A stretch of DNA of 11,287 bases from Candidatus Falkowbacteria bacterium CG10_big_fil_rev_8_21_14_0_10_44_15 (GTDB lineage: Bacteria > Patescibacteriota > Patescibacteriia > Patescibacteriales > XYC2-FULL-47-12): assembly GCA_002773575.1 (NCBI GenBank), contig PFAT01000022.1, positions 1 through 11,287 of the forward strand, written 5' to 3'. How positions within the stretch are numbered: the first letter of the stretch is position 1; each line of letters starts with the position of its first letter. A program made the translations under genes and the position numbers. The notes under the pieces were generated by a model, which worked only from the letters and a program-made list of their open reading frames with translations, was not told the origin of the DNA and made no database searches. Below, piece after piece: positions 1-7,141 of the stretch.

Positions 1-1
1 T

Positions 2-433
2 GAATTACACAAACTAAACCCTGATTTAAAAGTATTTTCGCAAACCGCACCCCTGCTTGTTCCCTTAATTGAAGAAGGCTGGATTGACAAGCCGGAAACC
101 AAAATGATACTGAAAAAATATCTGCGGCCGCTCAAAACCAAACAAGTGCAAGCGCTTATTTTAGCTTGCACGCATTACCCGTTTTTACTGGCTGATATCC
201 GCCGCCTTATGGCTAAGCGCGTGTTCGTGCCTGACCCGGGGCAAACAGTCGCCACTAGCTTAGCTAATTATTTGCGGCGCCATCCGGAACTTAAAATACA
301 GCCGTCCTCTGTCCCGGCCGTCCATTTTTTTACGACTGATGAGGCAACGCGATTTAAGCAGTTGGGAGAAACATTTTTGGGCAAGAAGATGGAGAGGGTG
401 GAAAAAGTAGAGTTACAAACATTAAATTTTTAA
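2..433 (+). CDS. murI: Glutamate racemase, C-terminal part (5' end outside window)
   Basis: Glutamate racemase interconverts L- and D-glutamate in the cytoplasm and supplies D-Glu for peptidoglycan. The reading frame is open from base 2, so the gene begins before the window; the first ATG at 104 is internal. The visible 143 residues contain the family's second catalytic-cysteine motif LACTHYPFL (Cys codon at 167-169), the PDPGQTVA segment, and the usual ending with an FFTTDEATRFKQLGETFLG stretch before a short beta strand. Only the C-terminal half is visible, so the first catalytic Cys and the Asp/Ser motifs cannot be checked. holA follows after 41 bases on the same strand and the two are probably cotranscribed. 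Family assignment is firm. Confidence 0.93.
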   Translation, partial: ELHKLNPDLKVFSQTAPLLVPLIEEGWIDKPETKMILKKYLRPLKTKQVQALILACTHYPFLLADIRRLMAKRVFVPDPGQTVATSLANYLRRHPELKIQPSSVPAVHFFTTDEATRFKQLGETFLGKKMERVEKVELQTLNF

Positions 434-438
434 TTTTA

Positions 439-467
439 TAATTTTTAAATTAAAAAATTAAAAATTA
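439..467. repeat. AT-only inverted repeat between murI and holA
   Basis: A perfect 10-base inverted repeat, TAATTTTTAA at 439-448 and TTAAAAATTA at 458-467, with a 9-base spacer, followed by five T. A 17-base stretch at 450-466 recurs exactly at 10496-10512, also just before a start codon. The units have roughly 7-base spacing. It occupies the place where a ribosome binding site for holA would be, and no Shine-Dalgarno is present. Function unknown. Confidence 0.7.
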
Positions 468-474
468 TTTTTCT

Positions 475-1470
475 ATGATAATTTTCCTCTACGGCGCCGA
501 CAGTTTCCGCAGCCGGCAAAAATTAAACGCCCTGGTTGAACAATTTAAAAAACAGCGCGATCCGCGGGGCAACAACGTGGTTAAAGTAGACGGCGCTAAA
601 ACGAGCCTTGATGAAATCAACAGTAAAATCGCTTCTGCCTCGCTACTGGCGGAAAAACGGCTGCTGGTCGTTGAAGAGTTATTCAGCCACCGCGAGGAAA
701 CTATTTTTAAAGCGCTGTTGGCATACTTGTGGAAAATAGAGAAAGACGAAAATGAAAATTCGTTAATTTTTTACGAACCAAAAGAGTTAGAAAGTAAAAA
801 ATACGGCGAAAAACGGTTGACTGCGGCGCGCAAGCAATTGTTTGATTATTTAGCCAAACAAAAATTTTCCGAGCAGTTTAAGCCGCTGAACGCAAACGAG
901 CTGTCGTTGTGGATTAAGCAATATCTGAACAAAAAAAATATGGCCATTAATCCGGCGGCGGTTAACTTGCTGACTAACATCAGCGGCGCGGACCTGTGGG
1001 GCTTACACAATGAATTGGATAAGTTGACTAATTTCGTCCAGCGGCAAAACCGAACGGAAATTACTGCCGGCGACTTGGGCCAGCTCGTCAGCGGCACGGC
1101 GGCAGAAAACATTTTCGCGCTCACCGACGCCCTCGGCAGTAAAAATAAAGCGCTCTTTTTTTCTTTACTGGAAAATCAGCTGGATGCCGGCGTAAGCCTG
1201 CAGCAAGTCTTAGCCCTGGTAGCGCGGCAATTTAAAATAACTTTGCAAGTTAAAGAATATCTAATCGCCGGACAAGCGCCTCAACAAATCGCTGCCGCCT
1301 TAAAGCTGCATCCCTTTGTGGTGCAGAAAACGATACCGCAGACGCGCAACTTTAGTTTGGATTATTTAAAAAATGTTTTGGGGCAAATAGTTGAGCTGGA
1401 CTATAAAATAAAGACCGGGCAAAGGGACGGGTTGACAGGGTTAACTTTACTTTTTTCTGCTAATCTCTAA
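475..1470 (+). CDS. holA: DNA polymerase III subunit delta (clamp loader)
   Basis: The delta subunit of the clamp loader opens the beta sliding clamp and works with delta' and tau/gamma at the replication fork. The 331 residues match the usual length of about 330-345. The N-terminus MIIFLYGADSFRSRQKL is the typical delta opening, followed by the conserved LLAEKRLLVVEEL block near residues 58-70. The middle has the NELSLWIKQYLN / LHNELDKL segments of the AAA+-like lid domain. The C-terminal helical collar contains NIFALTDALG and the final LDYKIKTGQRDG. As expected for delta, there is no Walker A. The ATG at 475 has no Shine-Dalgarno; an AT-only inverted repeat lies directly upstream. holA next to rpsT is a common bacterial arrangement, seen here as a convergent pair. 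Confidence 0.95.
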   Translation: MIIFLYGADSFRSRQKLNALVEQFKKQRDPRGNNVVKVDGAKTSLDEINSKIASASLLAEKRLLVVEELFSHREETIFKALLAYLWKIEKDENENSLIFYEPKELESKKYGEKRLTAARKQLFDYLAKQKFSEQFKPLNANELSLWIKQYLNKKNMAINPAAVNLLTNISGADLWGLHNELDKLTNFVQRQNRTEITAGDLGQLVSGTAAENIFALTDALGSKNKALFFSLLENQLDAGVSLQQVLALVARQFKITLQVKEYLIAGQAPQQIAAALKLHPFVVQKTIPQTRNFSLDYLKNVLGQIVELDYKIKTGQRDGLTGLTLLFSANL

Positions 1471-1491
1471 TTAATAATTTTACTTCAGTTT

Positions 1492-1565
1492 CATTAGATA
1501 TTAGGATATTGGTGGGACTTTCAAGATGCCAGCATTTAATATCCAATATCTAATATGCTAATATC
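1492..1565. repeat. Inverted heptamer-type repeat downstream of holA
   Basis: The left arm at 1492-1512 (ATTAGAT ATTAGGA TATTGG) is the near-complement of the right arm at 1543-1563 (CCAATAT CTAATAT then GCTAATAT), with one-base indels and a loop of about 30 bases. Each arm is built of units 7 bases long, with one 8-base unit. It lies between the holA stop and the terminator at 1571, so it could fold in the holA 3' end. Confidence 0.65.
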
Positions 1566-1570
1566 AATTA

Positions 1571-1606
1571 AAAAGTCTCCCTGACATCAGAGAGGCTTTT
1601 ATTTTT
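1571..1606 (+). terminator. Intrinsic terminator of holA, possibly bidirectional
   Basis: The arms AAAAGTCTCCCTGA (1571-1584) and TCAGAGAGGCTTTT (1587-1600) pair over 14 positions, with one G-T wobble and one C-A mismatch. They are followed by ATTTTT, so the + strand carries stem plus U tract. On the minus strand the same stem is followed by TTTTTAATT, so it may also end rpsT transcription, whose stop is only 18 bases away. Confidence 0.8.
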
Positions 1607-1617
1607 AAAAAAAATGG

Positions 1618-1884
1618 TTATTTTGCCATTATGGCATTAAACTTTTTCATCAGCCGAGATTTTTTTCTTTTGCCCGTGTTGGGTTTTATTATTCCTTTCT
1701 GCGCCGCTTTATCTATCGCCTTAATTGCTTGCTGAATTAAATCTTTGGCAGTATCAGACTTAGCCGCAATCGCCTTGCGCGATTTCTTTATGAAACTTTC
1801 AAGATTGCTTTTAACTTTAGTATTGCGTATCTGCAACTTTTTACTTTTTCTCAAGGCCTTAGCGGCCGCTTTGATGTTAGGCAT
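1618..1884 (-). CDS. rpsT: 30S ribosomal protein S20
   Basis: S20 is a primary binding protein of the small ribosomal subunit that contacts 16S rRNA early in assembly. The 88 residues are lysine-rich and mostly helical. The N-terminus MPNIKAAAKALRKSKK is the standard S20 start. The C-terminal GIIKPNTGKRKKSRLMKKFNAI is the family's best conserved segment. I chose the ATG at 1884; an in-frame TTG at 1902 would add six residues that do not resemble S20 and lie inside a repeat array. A separate promoter lies at 1975-2003, so the gene can be expressed apart from lgt. Only a weak AAAAAG precedes the start. The 5' leader holds AAATAAC-type heptamers. Confidence 0.95.
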   Translation of the reverse strand: MPNIKAAAKALRKSKKLQIRNTKVKSNLESFIKKSRKAIAAKSDTAKDLIQQAIKAIDKAAQKGIIKPNTGKRKKSRLMKKFNAIMAK

Positions 1885-1893
1885 AATCTTTTT

Positions 1894-1928
1894 AAATGAC
1901 AAATATCAAATAACAAACGACAAAAATG
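1894..1928 (-). repeat. Heptamer array AAATAAC-type in the rpsT leader
   Basis: Read on the + strand, five abutting 7-base units run from 1894: AAATGAC, AAATATC, AAATAAC, then AAACGAC and AAAAATG. The 17 bases at 1901-1917 recur exactly at 9728-9744 at the end of rnhB. The array lies in the presumed 5' untranslated leader of rpsT. Confidence 0.75.
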
Positions 1929-1974
1929 CTATCTGGATTTGCTTTTTTATTTTTTAATATTAATAGCTTGCTGT

Positions 1975-2003
1975 ATCGTACCAGAGATTAGAAAAAAAAG
2001 CAA
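1975..2003 (-). promoter_or_regulatory. Promoter of rpsT (sigma70-like, extended -10)
   Basis: On the minus strand TTGCTT (2003-1998) is followed after exactly 17 bases by TACGAT (1980-1975), and TGG immediately precedes the -10, giving an extended TGnTAnnnT element. Predicted transcription start is near 1968, giving a leader of roughly 85 bases. It lies just downstream of the lgt stop. Confidence 0.65.
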
Positions 2004-2024
2004 GGATTAACAAATGTGGTTCCA

Positions 2025-2960
2025 TCACTCCCCGTCATTAGCATCGTACGGGATTTTTTTATAATAAAAATAAATTAGGTAAAAAATACTAATTATTAAA
2101 ATCATTGCGCTTAGCCCTTGCGTCGCCCGCACGCCAAAAATATTGCCGGCGGTCGGGTCAATGCGCAGAAACTCCAAACCAAAACGCAAGATTGAATACA
2201 ACAACGCATAACACATAACAATACTCACGTAACACGTAACACGTAACACGTAACCATTACTTGTCAATTTTGGCTCGTCACCCATTCCTCGTTCCTCGTC
2301 CCTTGCCTTACGCGTAAAAAACCAATGCATTAGCAACAGCAATATAAATATCGCGATATCTCCAACGCTCTCGTACAAAAACGCCGGATGGAAATAACTG
2401 AAACTGGCAAAGCCAGCCGGACGATTAATAAACTCAATCGGAATGCCCCAAGGCAAACTCGTCGGCAGTCCGAACAATTCCTGATTAAAATAATTTCCCC
2501 AGCGGCCAATCGCCTGGCCCAAGGCAAGGCCGGGCGCGATAATGGCGGCCAAAATCCAAAAGACCTCTCCCGCCTTCGGCACCCTCTCCTTAGTAAGGAG
2601 AGGGACTGGGGTGAGGTGGCGGCAAAACCACCACACCGCCAAAGCGCCAAACAAAATCCCGCCGTGAATCGCAATCCCGCCCTGCCAGATTTTAAAAATT
2701 TCCAGCGGATGCTGCCAAAAATAAGCCGTATTATATAAAACATAAAAAATGCGCGCGCCGATAAAACCAAAAATAACTACGTAAAAAAATAAATCGTACA
2801 TTGTCTCTTTGTTAACGCCGTGCCAGCGTGCTACGCGCACGCTAACCAGCAACCCCGCTAGTACCGCGAGCGCCATAAAAAAACCGTACCAATAAATAGT
2901 TATTGGACCGAGTTGGAGAAAGATTGGTTGCGGAGAGTATAAATGAAAAAAATTTATCAT
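2025..2960 (-). CDS. lgt: Prolipoprotein diacylglyceryl transferase with repeat-derived insertions
   Basis: Lgt transfers diacylglycerol from phosphatidylglycerol to the lipobox cysteine of prolipoproteins in the cytoplasmic membrane, the first step of lipoprotein maturation. The protein has 311 residues and several hydrophobic membrane spans. Hallmarks are IYWYGFFMALA (22-32), the essential HGG at 99-101, the Lgt signature GRWGNYFNQELFG (152-164), FHPAFLYES (190-198) and a C-terminal RFGLEFLRID (259-268). Two stretches are foreign to the family: residues about 116-131 (LTPVPLLTKERVPKAG), encoded by a palindromic repeat, and about 217-250 (ARDEERGMGDEPKL... to VTCYVSIVM), encoded by heptamer repeats. 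Both fall in loops between membrane helices, so the enzyme may still work. The start is 8 bases below a GC-rich hairpin element, with no Shine-Dalgarno. Confidence 0.93.
   Translation of the reverse strand: MINFFHLYSPQPIFLQLGPITIYWYGFFMALAVLAGLLVSVRVARWHGVNKETMYDLFFYVVIFGFIGARIFYVLYNTAYFWQHPLEIFKIWQGGIAIHGGILFGALAVWWFCRHLTPVPLLTKERVPKAGEVFWILAAIIAPGLALGQAIGRWGNYFNQELFGLPTSLPWGIPIEFINRPAGFASFSYFHPAFLYESVGDIAIFILLLLMHWFFTRKARDEERGMGDEPKLTSNGYVLRVTCYVSIVMCYALLYSILRFGLEFLRIDPTAGNIFGVRATQGLSAMILIISIFYLIYFYYKKIPYDANDGE
2205..2253. repeat. Heptamer tandem repeat CACGTAA inside lgt
   Basis: Four exact tandem copies of CACGTAA occupy 2226-2253. Three degenerate units in the same phase precede them at 2205, 2212 and 2219 (CGCATAA, CACATAA, CAATACT). 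The array is translated within lgt near residues 236-252. Because 7 is not a multiple of 3, gain or loss of one copy would shift the reading frame. Confidence 0.9.
2273..2307. repeat. Second heptamer array (CCTCGTT-type) inside lgt
   Basis: Five abutting 7-base units start at 2273: GCTCGTC, ACCCATT, CCTCGTT, CCTCGTC, CCTTGCC. They are translated in lgt around residues 218-230 (RDEERGMGDEP). The sequence differs from the CACGTAA array but the period is the same, with 19 bases between the two. Confidence 0.7.
2582..2615. repeat. Palindromic repeat element translated within lgt
   Basis: A 23-base perfect palindrome spans 2582-2604: CCCTCTCCTTA, one central G, then its exact complement. It is followed by an ACTGGGGTGAGG tail to about 2615. 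The element encodes HLTPVPLLTKERV in Lgt (around residues 115-127), which is not part of the normal family. Sequences of this CCCTCTCC...GGAGAGGG plus GGGGTGAGG type are familiar as dispersed intergenic repeats in many bacteria; here it is in frame. Confidence 0.8.
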
Positions 2961-2968
2961 GGTTTTTC

Positions 2969-3083
2969 TGTCATCCCCGCGGAGGCGGGGATCTCGTATT
3001 TATTGTATAAAAATTGGGATTCCCGCCTGCCTGCCGCCTGCCTGCCGGTAGGCAGGGTAGGCATGGCTTTCGCGGGAATGACA
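2969..3083. repeat. REPIN-like composite palindromic element between clpP and lgt
   Basis: A 115-base element is bounded by an inverted repeat: TGTCATCCCCGC at 2969-2980 and GCGGGAATGACA at 3072-3083 (11 of 12 complementary). Inside are a perfect GC hairpin at 2973-2992 (ATCCCCGC / GCGGGGAT, loop GGAG), a second outer arm ATTCCCGC at 3019-3026 pairing with 3072-3079, and a nested stem CCTGCC-GGTA-GGCAGG at 3041-3056. It resembles pairs of inverted REP sequences (REPINs). It ends 8 bases before the lgt start and may shape the lgt leader. No transposase or RAYT gene is in the window. Confidence 0.82.
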
Positions 3084-3099
3084 TAGGAAACAATTTTAC

Positions 3100-3134
3100 A
3101 AAAGGGCGCTACCGCCTTTAACGATACCGCCCTT
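3100..3134 (-). terminator. Possible intrinsic terminator after clpP
   Basis: On the minus strand AAGGGCG (3134-3128) can pair with CGCCCTT (3108-3102), followed by two more T and then G. The loop of 19 bases is long and the T tract is short, so termination may be partial and allow read-through into lgt. It lies 31 bases below the clpP stop. Confidence 0.45.
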
Positions 3135-3164
3135 CGCCCCTCTAACGCTTATTCCTAATCCTTC

Positions 3165-3743
3165 TTATTTGCTGATAATCTTATCAATAATTCCGTACTT
3201 TTTAGCCTCTTCCGCGCTCATAAAGTAATCGCGGTCGGTGTCGCTCTCAATAGTGGAAATTTTCTGGCCGGTATGTTTGGCTAAAATCTGGTTTAACTTG
3301 TCTTTTAATTTCAAAATATGCTCGGCTTGAATTTTAATGTCTACCGCCTGGCCTTCGGCTCCGCCCATAATTTGATGGATCATCACCTCGGCGTTCGGCA
3401 GAGCAAACCGTTTGCCGGACGCGCCGGCCGCGAGCAGAATCGCGCCCATGCTCGCCGCCATGCCGACGCAAATAGTGGAAACGTCGGACTTTACATACTG
3501 CATGGTGTCGTAAATCGCCATGCCGGCCGTGACCGAGCCGCCCGGAGAGTTGACGTAAAATTTAATGTCTTTGGTGCCGTCCTGCGCGTCTAAAAACAAA
3601 AACTGCGCGATGATGATGTTGGCGACCACGTCCGTGATTGGCTCTCCCAAAAAAATAATGCGGTCCTTGAGCAGGCGCGAATAAATGTCGTACGCCCGCT
3701 CGCCGAATTGGGATTTTTCAATGACTGTGGGAATAAGGGGCAT
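3165..3743 (-). CDS. clpP: ATP-dependent Clp protease proteolytic subunit
   Basis: ClpP forms the double-heptamer serine protease chamber that degrades proteins unfolded by ClpX, ClpA or ClpC. The 192 residues are the usual length. The catalytic triad is complete: Ser98 in GMAASMG, His123 in MIHQ and Asp172 in DRDYFM. The oxyanion-hole region NSPGGS (65-70) and the N-terminal start [25 protein letters not shown] are also typical, with little or no propeptide. The start is fixed by the MPLIP motif; upstream there is no Shine-Dalgarno but a phased heptamer array. It lies 80 bases downstream of the nrnA-like gene on the same strand, with no ATPase partner gene in the window. Confidence 0.97.
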   Translation of the reverse strand: MPLIPTVIEKSQFGERAYDIYSRLLKDRIIFLGEPITDVVANIIIAQFLFLDAQDGTKDIKFYVNSPGGSVTAGMAIYDTMQYVKSDVSTICVGMAASMGAILLAAGASGKRFALPNAEVMIHQIMGGAEGQAVDIKIQAEHILKLKDKLNQILAKHTGQKISTIESDTDRDYFMSAEEAKKYGIIDKIISK

Positions 3744-3746
3744 AAA

Positions 3747-3823
3747 AGTTTAAAGTTAAAAGTAAAAAGTTAGGAGTCAGAAGTATAAAAATTTTCTTAC
3801 TTCTTGCTTCTTACTTCTTTTTG
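3747..3823. repeat. Inverted pair of phased heptamer arrays between nrnA and clpP
   Basis: On the + strand six 7-base units each beginning AGT start at exactly 3747, 3754, 3761, 3768, 3775 and 3782. After about 7 bases come complementary-type units CTTACTT (3796), CTTGCTT (3803) and CTTACTT (3810). The two arrays face each other, so the clpP leader RNA could fold into a long imperfect hairpin. This fills the whole gap between the two genes. A TATACT on the minus strand inside it has no good -35. Confidence 0.85.
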
Positions 3824-4786
3824 TTATTCTACTCTCCAACCATTCTCTACCGGCATTAGCTTGCCTTCTACCTCAAACCCCGCCGCCTTTTTGTGCCCGC
3901 CGCCGCCGAAACTCTGCGCCAAAACGCAAACATCCACATCGTCTCTATTGGTGCGCAAACTGCCTTTTACTCGGCCGTCGCCCAGCTCATAAATGACTAA
4001 CACTATTTTAGCATCTTTTAAATTATTGAGAAAGCTGGCTAAACCTTCCAAATCCTGTTTGCCGATGCCCAAGTCGGCTAAATCCCGCCGGGTCAAAACA
4101 GTATAAGCAATGTCATAATTAGGGTTATATTGCAAACGGCTAAGAGCAAACCCCCAAGCTTTGAGGGTGGCTAAATTTTTGTTCTTAGCCGTAGACGTTA
4201 AAATATTGCGCGCGTTAGCTCCGCTCATTATCATTTCGCTTGCTACCTTAAAGGTGCGAGGGTTGGTCGCCGCATAGGCAAAGTTCCCCGAGTCGGTAAT
4301 AATGCCGGTTAAAATGCAACTGGCCAACTGCCGGCTGATGTCTGCTTTCCCGTACTTAAAAAGTTCATAGAGAATTTGCGTGGTGGAAACGGCGTCCGCG
4401 TCAACCAAATTAATAGCGCCGAATTGGTCGTTAGAAAGATGGTGATCAATGTTAATAATGGGGATGGGCGCGGCTTTGATGGCAGCCTCCGCTTTGGTCC
4501 GGCGTAAACTGCCGCAATCCAATATTATCGCCAAATCAAAACGGGAAAAATCAAGATTCGCCGTCAGCTTGTTTATTTTGGCTATCTGCGGTAAAAAATG
4601 AAAGCTCGCCTCCGCTTCATCGGCGCAAGCAAGATAAAAATTCTTGCCCAGCGCCGTCAGCCATTCGGCAACGGCGCAGAGAGAGGCAACGGCATCGCCG
4701 TCCGGATTTTCGTGCGTGGCTAAAAAAATATTTTGAGCCGATGTTACCTTGTTGATGATTTCACTGTAAACAAATTTTTTATCCAT
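3824..4786 (-). CDS. nrnA: DHH/DHHA1 phosphoesterase, NrnA-like (nanoRNase / pAp phosphatase)
   Basis: Proteins of this family are Mn-dependent phosphoesterases that degrade short oligoribonucleotides and often pAp or cyclic dinucleotide products. All metal-site motifs are visible: HENPDGDA (25-32), LDCGS (89-93), the DHH of NIDHH (114-116), and TDSGNF (164-169). The C-terminal DHHA1 domain ends with RNA-binding GGGGHKKAAGF (294-304). The length of 320 residues fits NrnA. The start lies 13 bases after the rbfA stop, with no clear Shine-Dalgarno. The order infB-rbfA-nrnA is a classic bacterial operon segment and supports the NrnA assignment over other DHH members such as RecJ. Whether it acts mainly on nanoRNA, pAp or c-di-AMP products cannot be told from sequence. 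Confidence 0.93.
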   Translation of the reverse strand: MDKKFVYSEIINKVTSAQNIFLATHENPDGDAVASLCAVAEWLTALGKNFYLACADEAEASFHFLPQIAKINKLTANLDFSRFDLAIILDCGSLRRTKAEAAIKAAPIPIINIDHHLSNDQFGAINLVDADAVSTTQILYELFKYGKADISRQLASCILTGIITDSGNFAYAATNPRTFKVASEMIMSGANARNILTSTAKNKNLATLKAWGFALSRLQYNPNYDIAYTVLTRRDLADLGIGKQDLEGLASFLNNLKDAKIVLVIYELGDGRVKGSLRTNRDDVDVCVLAQSFGGGGHKKAAGFEVEGKLMPVENGWRVE

Positions 4787-4799
4787 AAGCGAGGTCTGA

Positions 4800-5135
4800 T
4801 CACGCCGGGGTCAGATCGTGAGATATGCTCTCTACCTCTGCCGCCCTTTTTTCCGTATCGTCAAAAACAAAAATAAGCTGGGGCATCCTCCGTAATAAAA
4901 CTTTTTTGGCTAATAAATAACGGATAGAGCCTTGCTGCCGCCGCAGCCGCCGCAGCGCCGAGCCGGTCTGATTATCCGGCAGTACGGAAACCCAAACTCG
5001 GGCCGAATCTAATTCGCGCGCGCAATCGACTTTCACCACCGTTACCATCACTCCCGGCAATTCCAGTTCCCGCTCAATAATCAAAGCGATTTCTTTACGC
5101 AACATTTCATTGACTTGTTCTATTCTTCTGCTCAT
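4800..5135 (-). CDS. rbfA: 30S ribosome-binding factor A
   Basis: RbfA is a KH-fold protein that binds the 30S subunit during late 16S rRNA maturation and cold adaptation. The 111 residues include the N-terminal helix RIEQVNEMLRKEIALII (4-20), the beta strand VMVTVVKVDCARELDSARVWVSVLP (29-53) and the C-terminal MPQLIFVFDDTEKRAAEVESI, all characteristic. The start overlaps the infB stop by ATGA at 5132-5135, a sign of translational coupling. The last residues (SHDLTPA) fall in a short direct repeat, GATCTGACC / GATCAGACC, at the junction with the next gene. It is clearly in one operon with infB and the nrnA-like gene. Confidence 0.93.
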   Translation of the reverse strand: MSRRIEQVNEMLRKEIALIIERELELPGVMVTVVKVDCARELDSARVWVSVLPDNQTGSALRRLRRQQGSIRYLLAKKVLLRRMPQLIFVFDDTEKRAAEVESISHDLTPA

Positions 5136-7132
5136 ATCGCTGGTTGCTTTTTCTCTTCCTCTCGGTAAACTTTGAGCACGTCTTCCGCTTTGATCACCGG
5201 CTCGCCTTTAAACTCAACGCCGCATTCCTGGCTCTCGGCAACGGTAGCCACGTTCTGCCTGCCCGATTGTAAATTAATAAGTTCGCCGGCGGCAATGACG
5301 GCATTCCCGCGCCATACCTCAATTTTGGAGTTAGGCTCAATCAAACCGCTGATCACTTTGCCGCCGATAATTTGGCCGCTCTCGTTAGTTTTAAAAATCG
5401 CCAGCACCTTGATATTACCTAACTCTTTTTTAACCAGCTGTTTAGTAAATAAGTTTTCAATTTGCCGCTTTACTAAATCAACTAATTCGTAAATAATGTT
5501 AAAGCTGTTGATGGCGATATTTTTTTCCCGCGCTAGCAATTGCACCGCTTGGTTAGCCTGCACATTAAAGCCTAAAACGATCGCTTTGCTCGCGAGCGCC
5601 GTATGAATATCGCTTTCCGTAAAATTGCCCAGTCCTTTTTTGATAATTTTAATTTTTACTTCCGCCGTATTCAATTTTTCCAACGCCTCTTCAATCGCTT
5701 CAACGGAGCCGAGCACGTCGGCGCGCACGACCAGATTTAAATACCTGACGCTGGCTCCTTCTTCCGCCTGCGCCGGGCGCTGGGTTGAAGACGGCTTAAA
5801 GCTGTCTTTCTTTATTTTCCCTAAGCGCATTTTTTTACTCACTCCGGCGGCGGCGGAGTTAGTCCGCATCACCTCTACGATGTCGCCGATGCTCGGGCTC
5901 GCTTTCAGCCCGGATATTCTTACCGGCATGGAGGGCATGGCTTTGGCCGCCGTTTCCCCTTTATAATCCTTCATCATCCGCACGCGGCCGAGCGGCTGAT
6001 TATTAAAACCGATAATTTCTCCGGGCCGTAAAGTTCCGTTCTGAATTAAAATAGTCGCTACCGGCCCCTCGCCCTTATCAATTTTTGATTCAATCACCGT
6101 GCCCACGGCCGCCGCCTTGGGGTTAGCCACGATTTTATTTTTTTCCATCTCGGTGATGAATAAAACCGCATCCAATAATTTATCAATGCCCGTTTTTTCT
6201 TTAGCCGAAATCGGCACGCACATGATTTTTCCTCCCCAATCGTCCGGCGTGATGTTTAGTTGGTTGGACAGTTCGCTTTTTACTCTGTCAATATCGGCCT
6301 CCGGTTTGTCAACTTTATTAATCGCTACGACGAACGGTAATTTTGCCTGTTCAATGATGTGGTAGGCTTCAACCGTCTGCGGCTTTACGCCGTCATCGGC
6401 CGCTACCACTAAAATAGCGACATCGGCTACTTTGGCCCCGCGGCTGCGCATAGCGGTAAAAACTTCATGGCCGGGCGTATCGATAAAAGTAATGATTTGT
6501 CCTCGCTGTTCAATTTGGTACGCGCCGATATGCTGCGTAATCCCGCCGGCTTCCCCCTCAACCACCTGCGTCGTGCGAATGGCGTCTAAAAGCTTCGTTT
6601 TGCCGTGGTCAACGTGGCCCATCACCACCACTACCGGCGGTCGGGCTTGCAGGGTTGATTGATCCTGGCTGGCAATAATGTTTTTTAACTTACTGCCGTC
6701 CGAACTCTCGGCCGTCTGCTCGCTTTGGTCTAAAACGACGTTAATGTTTAAATCTTGGCCAATGATGGAGGCGGCGTCGAAATCAATTTTTTCGTTCATG
6801 GAAATAAAAATTCCGTTTTTCATCAGTTCGCTTAAAACTTTACTGACGTTAAATCCGGCCAGTGCGGCAAAATCGCGTACGGTTATCGTCGCGGGGACAG
6901 TAACGGTCTTTTTGGCCGGCAACGCCTCGGCTGCCGCTTGAACATCCGCTAACGGCGGCGCTAAGGTTGCTAACTGCTTTTGATAAATTGACCAATTGGC
7001 AATAATTTTATAAGCAATGTGATCGTCAATTTTAATGGCGCGCCGGCCAATATCAAAACCAAGCCGCGGCAAAATGTCAAACAGCTCGTTCGTGGTTATT
7101 TTTAATTTTCTCGCTAATTCAGTTACATTCAT
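5132..7132 (-). CDS. infB: Translation initiation factor IF-2
   Basis: IF-2 is the GTPase that brings initiator fMet-tRNA to the 30S subunit and promotes subunit joining. At 666 residues it is a compact form. Two N-terminal IF2_N-type modules are visible ([21 protein letters not shown] at 1-21 and [23 protein letters not shown] at 82-104), joined by short linkers instead of the long charged linker of E. coli. The G domain has G1 GHVDHGKT (172-179), G2 [10 protein letters not shown] (196-205), G3 DTPGHE (218-223), G4 NKVD (272-275) and G5 SAK (309-311). Domains II-IV follow, ending with the tRNA-binding C2 domain ([17 protein letters not shown]). The ATG at 7132 begins exactly with the IF2_N motif. 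A promoter lies so close that the mRNA would be nearly leaderless. Confidence 0.97.
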   Translation of the reverse strand: MNVTELARKLKITTNELFDILPRLGFDIGRRAIKIDDHIAYKIIANWSIYQKQLATLAPPLADVQAAAEALPAKKTVTVPATITVRDFAALAGFNVSKVLSELMKNGIFISMNEKIDFDAASIIGQDLNINVVLDQSEQTAESSDGSKLKNIIASQDQSTLQARPPVVVVMGHVDHGKTKLLDAIRTTQVVEGEAGGITQHIGAYQIEQRGQIITFIDTPGHEVFTAMRSRGAKVADVAILVVAADDGVKPQTVEAYHIIEQAKLPFVVAINKVDKPEADIDRVKSELSNQLNITPDDWGGKIMCVPISAKEKTGIDKLLDAVLFITEMEKNKIVANPKAAAVGTVIESKIDKGEGPVATILIQNGTLRPGEIIGFNNQPLGRVRMMKDYKGETAAKAMPSMPVRISGLKASPSIGDIVEVMRTNSAAAGVSKKMRLGKIKKDSFKPSSTQRPAQAEEGASVRYLNLVVRADVLGSVEAIEEALEKLNTAEVKIKIIKKGLGNFTESDIHTALASKAIVLGFNVQANQAVQLLAREKNIAINSFNIIYELVDLVKRQIENLFTKQLVKKELGNIKVLAIFKTNESGQIIGGKVISGLIEPNSKIEVWRGNAVIAAGELINLQSGRQNVATVAESQECGVEFKGEPVIKAEDVLKVYREEEKKQPAI

Positions 7133-7141
7133 AACATAGTT

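Noticed and set aside
1885..1902. TTG-initiated N-terminal extension of rpsT (and similarly TTG at 9111 for rnhB and TTG at 10922 for the toxin).
   Set aside because: The rpsT extension runs into a heptamer array and precedes the canonical MPNIK start. The rnhB extension adds only two residues. The toxin TTG lies in a terminator T tract and upstream of the promoter.
2205..2253. Tandem repeats considered as a CRISPR array.
   Set aside because: Units of 7 bases abut without spacers, there are no cas genes, and the array is inside a coding sequence.
2388..2738. Long open frames opposite lgt, and others opposite infB (for example 5625-5966, 6099-6365, 6678-6941).
   Set aside because: They are antisense shadows of well-identified genes, show no family resemblance, and have no promoter or ribosome site.
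3744..3800. Minus-strand TATACT as a clpP promoter -10.
   Set aside because: No acceptable -35 lies 15-19 bases upstream, and the match falls within the repetitive heptamer array.
2025..5135. Alternative genetic code with UGA read as glycine, as in some CPR lineages.
   Set aside because: infB, rbfA and lgt end at TGA exactly where their families end, and infB-rbfA show a normal ATGA overlap.
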